7,160 bases of DNA from Pseudomonadota bacterium (GTDB taxonomy: Bacteria; Pseudomonadota; Alphaproteobacteria; Micropepsales; Micropepsaceae), in NCBI GenBank assembly GCA_021817355.1, contig JAKAVI010000023.1, forward strand, positions 1-7,160, in the 5' to 3' direction. A program made the position numbers and the translations under genes. Positions 4,753 through 7,160 of this stretch are shown here, one piece after another; the first letter of the stretch is position 1; each line of letters starts with the position of its first letter. The notes beneath the pieces are model-generated. The model ran no database searches. It saw nothing but the letters and a program-made list of their open reading frames with translations, and had not been told where the DNA came from.

Positions 4753-4931
4753 CCTGGGCTTGGAATCACAGGAACGGCAACACCTGCACCTCATCATGCG
4801 GCAGGTGGGTAATCACCGAACTCTACGCGGCGCACTATGAGCTATGGGACTGTGCAGAACGCAGGATTATCGGGGTTTACGATACGGTTACGAAGGCTCA
4901 GAAGGCTGCGGAGGAATCGGATAATGCTTGA
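4749..4931 (+). CDS. Small Trp-rich unknown phage protein
   Basis: This 60-residue frame starts at ATG 4749, seven bases after GGAGG (4737-4741), in an ATGA overlap with the Cys-rich gene. The N-terminus reads MTWAWNHRNGNTCTSSCGRW, followed by a beta-like segment (YELWDCAERRIIGVYDT) and a terminal helix (VTKAQKAAEESDNA). It has three cysteines, and four tryptophans lie in the first 45 residues. It resembles a compact alpha/beta fold of small phage hypothetical proteins. No function is assigned. The excellent ribosome binding site supports it as a real gene. Confidence 0.6.
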   Translation: MTWAWNHRNGNTCTSSCGRWVITELYAAHYELWDCAERRIIGVYDTVTKAQKAAEESDNA

Positions 4932-5472
4932 AATATACGGACTGCTCGGTCCCAAGGTAGCCAGCCTGAACGGCACTGGCGGCCTTCCCTCAATCGTCCC
5001 GGAGGACATTGCAGCTTGCTTAGGACGCATCAAGATAGACGGCCCCGCCCTCCTCGTCCGCACCATGGCAGGAGACATATCCAGTCGCAAACCTCTTGCT
5101 CAGATTTTCCGCCAACACATAGCACTCATGGCCAGCCGAAAGCACTGGAAAACCGGGCCGAAATTCAATGGTTACTTCGAGGGTCTGGTGGAGTGTGTGC
5201 TGCATTTTTACCTTATCCCAGACACCTGCAGGCGATGCCACGGCGCTGGTGACGTCAAATTGCGAACCCAGCAGGTCATTTCTTGCCCCGTCTGCAATGG
5301 TGCCGGGCATAAAGATGTGCGGGAAGCTGACAAAGCAAGGGCGGCGAATATACCCATGAGTACATGGGCCGACACATGGGCGGATCGGTATGTGATGGCA
5401 AGGGACATACTGACTGCATGGGAAAGCATGGCAGACCATGCGACGAAACGGTTGTGGTGGGACGATTGTTGA
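4924..5472 (+). CDS. Zinc-motif protein, probable Q-type late antiterminator
   Basis: This 182-residue protein starts at ATG 4924, nine bases after GGAGG (4910-4914), overlapping the previous gene by 8 bases. Residues 102-128 contain two DnaJ-like knuckles, C102-x2-C105-HGAG and C121-x2-C124-NGAG, which would bind zinc. Lambda Q and the related phage antitermination family have a zinc site of two CxxC pairs in a protein of about 200 residues. The gene is last of the early operon, and a strong promoter begins within its stop codon, just as lambda Q precedes pR'. A Q protein binds DNA at that promoter and modifies RNA polymerase so that it passes terminators. The alternative is an unrelated zinc-ribbon protein; the context favours Q. 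Confidence 0.65.
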   Translation: MLEIYGLLGPKVASLNGTGGLPSIVPEDIAACLGRIKIDGPALLVRTMAGDISSRKPLAQIFRQHIALMASRKHWKTGPKFNGYFEGLVECVLHFYLIPDTCRRCHGAGDVKLRTQQVISCPVCNGAGHKDVREADKARAANIPMSTWADTWADRYVMARDILTAWESMADHATKRLWWDDC

Positions 5473-5496
5473 CAATCCGTAAGAATGTGCTATCGT
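5469..5496 (+). promoter_or_regulatory. Strong late promoter, pR'-like
   Basis: TTGACA (5469-5474) is followed by 16 bases and TATCGT (5491-5496), with TG at 5488-5489 making an extended -10. Transcription would start near 5503 and read into the terminase genes. The -35 box overlaps the stop codon of the Q-like gene. A -10-like TATGCC at 5515-5520 sits where a promoter-proximal pause might lie. No clear terminator is seen between the start and 5562. Confidence 0.6.
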
Positions 5497-5561
5497 TTGC
5501 AGCAAGCGGTTCTATGCCCATCTTCCATTTTGTGAAACAAACCCCATGAAGGACGCACCCA

Positions 5562-6032
5562 ATGGCCCAAGCCTGCGGGGCCAAAACATCCTCCGGTGAA
5601 CCCTGTAAACGTGCCCCTCTCAAGGGCAAAAACCGGTGCAAACTCCATGGGGGTGCGAGCACAGGCCCAATAAACCTAAGCGGCAACAAAAACTCAAAAA
5701 CCCACGGCATCTACAGCCGGTTCGAGACCGAGGAAGAACAACGCCTTGGTGATGAACTTATCGCCTTGGACCTATGGGATGAACTACGCAATACGCGGCT
5801 GCAGCGATTACGGGCTCTAGCAGCGCAGAAGAAGGCCAATGCACAGCCTGAGTTGGACGAGATCACAGAGTCCGAAAACGGGATCACGCGCAAGCTAAAG
5901 CGCACTGATTACCAATCCATCATAGACAGATTAACGGCGCGTATTCAATCGCTTATCAGAGATATTCATACGCTCACCGGCAACATGCCAGATGGCGACG
6001 ACATTTTCTTCGATCCTGATCCTGACCTATGA
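5562..6032 (+). CDS. HGGxSTGP zinc protein, probable small terminase subunit
   Basis: This 156-residue protein starts at ATG 5562, eight bases after AAGGA (5549-5553). Residues 5-35 form a small zinc finger: C5, C15, C26 and H29, ending in the HGGASTGP motif. Residues 38-54 (NLSGNKNSKTHGIYSRF) are the usual linker of HGG-motif phage proteins. The rest is helical and charged, with a likely coiled coil at 110-140 (YQSIIDRLTARIQSLIRDIH) and an acidic tail (DGDDIFFDPDPDL). It overlaps the large terminase by ATGA, the normal small-subunit place, where it would recognise phage DNA and guide the motor. The role is inferred from context; the classic terminase HTH is not evident. Confidence 0.7.
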   Translation: MAQACGAKTSSGEPCKRAPLKGKNRCKLHGGASTGPINLSGNKNSKTHGIYSRFETEEEQRLGDELIALDLWDELRNTRLQRLRALAAQKKANAQPELDEITESENGITRKLKRTDYQSIIDRLTARIQSLIRDIHTLTGNMPDGDDIFFDPDPDL

Positions 6033-7160
6033 GTGCCAAGGTTCGCCTGGACGCCCTGCACCCTGGGCAGCGAGAGATTGCGCTGGCGTTCATCGAAAAT
6101 CAGCGGGTAGTGATCCGGTGCGGCAGACGATTCGGAAAAACGACGCTTCTTGAGCGCACAGCAATCAAGGCCGCATGCCGGGGTAAGCGCGTGGGGTGGT
6201 TCGGGCCACAGTACAGACTGAATACCCCCACCTACAACAGGATATGCCGGTCAGCATCCCCTCAGATAACTAGGAAATCAAAACTCGATCAAATAATCGA
6301 GACGAAAGCGGGCGGATGTATCGAGTTCTGGACGCTGAACGACGAGGATGCTGGACGGTCCAGGTTCTACGATCTAGTTATCATCGACGAAGCCAGCCTC
6401 AAAGCCAAAGGGCTGCGCGATATTTGGGAGCAGGCCATAGCGCCGACGCTGCTGGACCGTAACGGCAGCGCGATCATGGCAGGGACCCCCAAGGGGATCG
6501 ACTCTGAGAATTTCTTTTATGAGGCGTGCAACGACAAGTCGCTGGGCTGGGTAGAGTTTCACGCCCCCACGGCAGCCAATCCAATCCTGAGTCGGGAAGC
6601 TGTTGCGAAGCTCAAGGACGATTACCCGCCGCTGGTGTATCAGCAGGAATATCTGGCTGAGTTTGTAGACTGGTCGGGAAGCGCGTTCTTTTCGATTGAT
6701 AGCCTGCTGATTGATGGCAAACCTGTCACCGTCGATTGGAAAGTGGATTACGTTTATGCCGTAGTTGATTCAGCCAGCAAGGCGGATCAACAGCATGATA
6801 GTACGGCGGTGATGTTCTTCCTCAAGAGCAGATTTGGCGTGGCACCGCTTGTCATTGCCGATTGGGATATCGTCAAGATCGAAGCCAGCCTGCTCACGAA
6901 CTGGATACCGGCGATCAACCAGCGTCTGGAAGAATTGGCGACACAGTTCAACGCCAGGCGTGGCAATATTGGCATATGGATCGAGGACAAGGACAGCGGC
7001 GTAATGCTGAATCAGGCGGTGCCGCGTTTGGGTATCCAGTCCTACGCCATAGATTCCAAGATCACCAGCATTGGTAAGGAAGGCCGGGCCATCGCAGGGA
7101 GCCCTTACGTGTATCAGGGGAAGGTGAAATTCAGCGATTACGCCTACAACAAGACCAAAA
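6029..7160 (+). CDS. terL: Phage terminase large subunit, C-terminus beyond window
   Basis: The frame is open from ATG 6029 to the window end, 377 codons, without a stop. It is the packaging motor: an ATPase that drives DNA into the prohead and a nuclease that cuts concatemers. Visible motifs are an adenine-binding LHPGQREI (10-17), Walker A GRRFGKTT (32-39), Walker B VIIDEA (117-122) with Glu121 catalytic, and the coupling motif GTPKG (152-156). The conserved QQEYLAEF is at 205-212. The RNase H-like nuclease follows, with Asp247 in VVDSA, Asp257 in DSTAV and Glu319 in WIEDKDSG as likely metal ligands. The last acidic ligand would lie outside the window. All seen motifs are intact. Confidence 0.95.
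   Translation, partial: MSAKVRLDALHPGQREIALAFIENQRVVIRCGRRFGKTTLLERTAIKAACRGKRVGWFGPQYRLNTPTYNRICRSASPQITRKSKLDQIIETKAGGCIEFWTLNDEDAGRSRFYDLVIIDEASLKAKGLRDIWEQAIAPTLLDRNGSAIMAGTPKGIDSENFFYEACNDKSLGWVEFHAPTAANPILSREAVAKLKDDYPPLVYQQEYLAEFVDWSGSAFFSIDSLLIDGKPVTVDWKVDYVYAVVDSASKADQQHDSTAVMFFLKSRFGVAPLVIADWDIVKIEASLLTNWIPAINQRLEELATQFNARRGNIGIWIEDKDSGVMLNQAVPRLGIQSYAIDSKITSIGKEGRAIAGSPYVYQGKVKFSDYAYNKTK

Noticed and set aside
4837..4923. N-terminal extension of the Q-like protein (Arg/Leu-rich)
   Set aside because: It overlaps the previous gene almost fully and has repetitive RLRRLRR composition; GGAGG fits the start at 4924.
5020..5710. Long minus-strand frames of 144 and 161 residues over the Q-like gene
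   Set aside because: They are antiparallel shadows of a well-supported gene with zinc motifs, lack good ribosome binding sites and show biased composition (Pro, Cys, His runs).

Overview
The window is a stretch of a temperate, lambda-type tailed phage or prophage: a short piece of a leftward operon, a divergent control region, a long rightward early operon, a late-gene control point and the start of the DNA-packaging genes. The host is probably a Gram-negative proteobacterium with moderately high GC (hand counts near 57% in RusA). An alphaproteobacterium such as an Acetobacteraceae member would fit, but nothing here proves it. No integrase and no CI-type repressor are visible; both could lie to the left.

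Layout. 1-317: two small leftward genes, the second cut by the window edge. 318-431: divergent promoters whose -35 boxes overlap in one small palindrome. 432-1178: a YdaS/Cro-like HTH protein and two small unknown genes. A 91-bp gap between the unknown genes can fold into a three-way-junction RNA whose loop matches the next ribosome binding site. 1171-2854: a DUF1376 replication initiator (O-like) and a DnaC-like helicase loader (P-like). The initiator gene carries phased GAAC/GTTC motifs next to an AT-rich stretch, a candidate origin. 2854-3788: a small unknown gene, then an AT-rich HNH/AP2 endonuclease gene that seems to sit inside a former small ORF, beside a tRNA-like structured element. 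3776-4931: RusA Holliday-junction resolvase and four tiny genes in an overlapping chain, in the position of the lambda nin region. 4924-5472: a Q-like zinc protein, with a strong promoter starting at its stop codon, as at lambda pR'. 5562-7160: an HGGxSTGP zinc protein in the small-terminase position and the large terminase subunit, which runs off the right edge.

As a system, the HTH protein and divergent promoters would set the lysis/lysogeny balance. The O-like protein and loader would bring the host replicative helicase to the phage origin. RusA would resolve branched DNA. The Q-like protein would switch on the promoter at 5469, driving terminase and the structural genes beyond. Nearly all rightward genes overlap by 1-13 bases or sit within 1 base of each other. 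The exceptions are the structured leader (851-941), the endonuclease module (3037-3775) and the late promoter (5473-5561), and these three gaps hold the least ordinary features.
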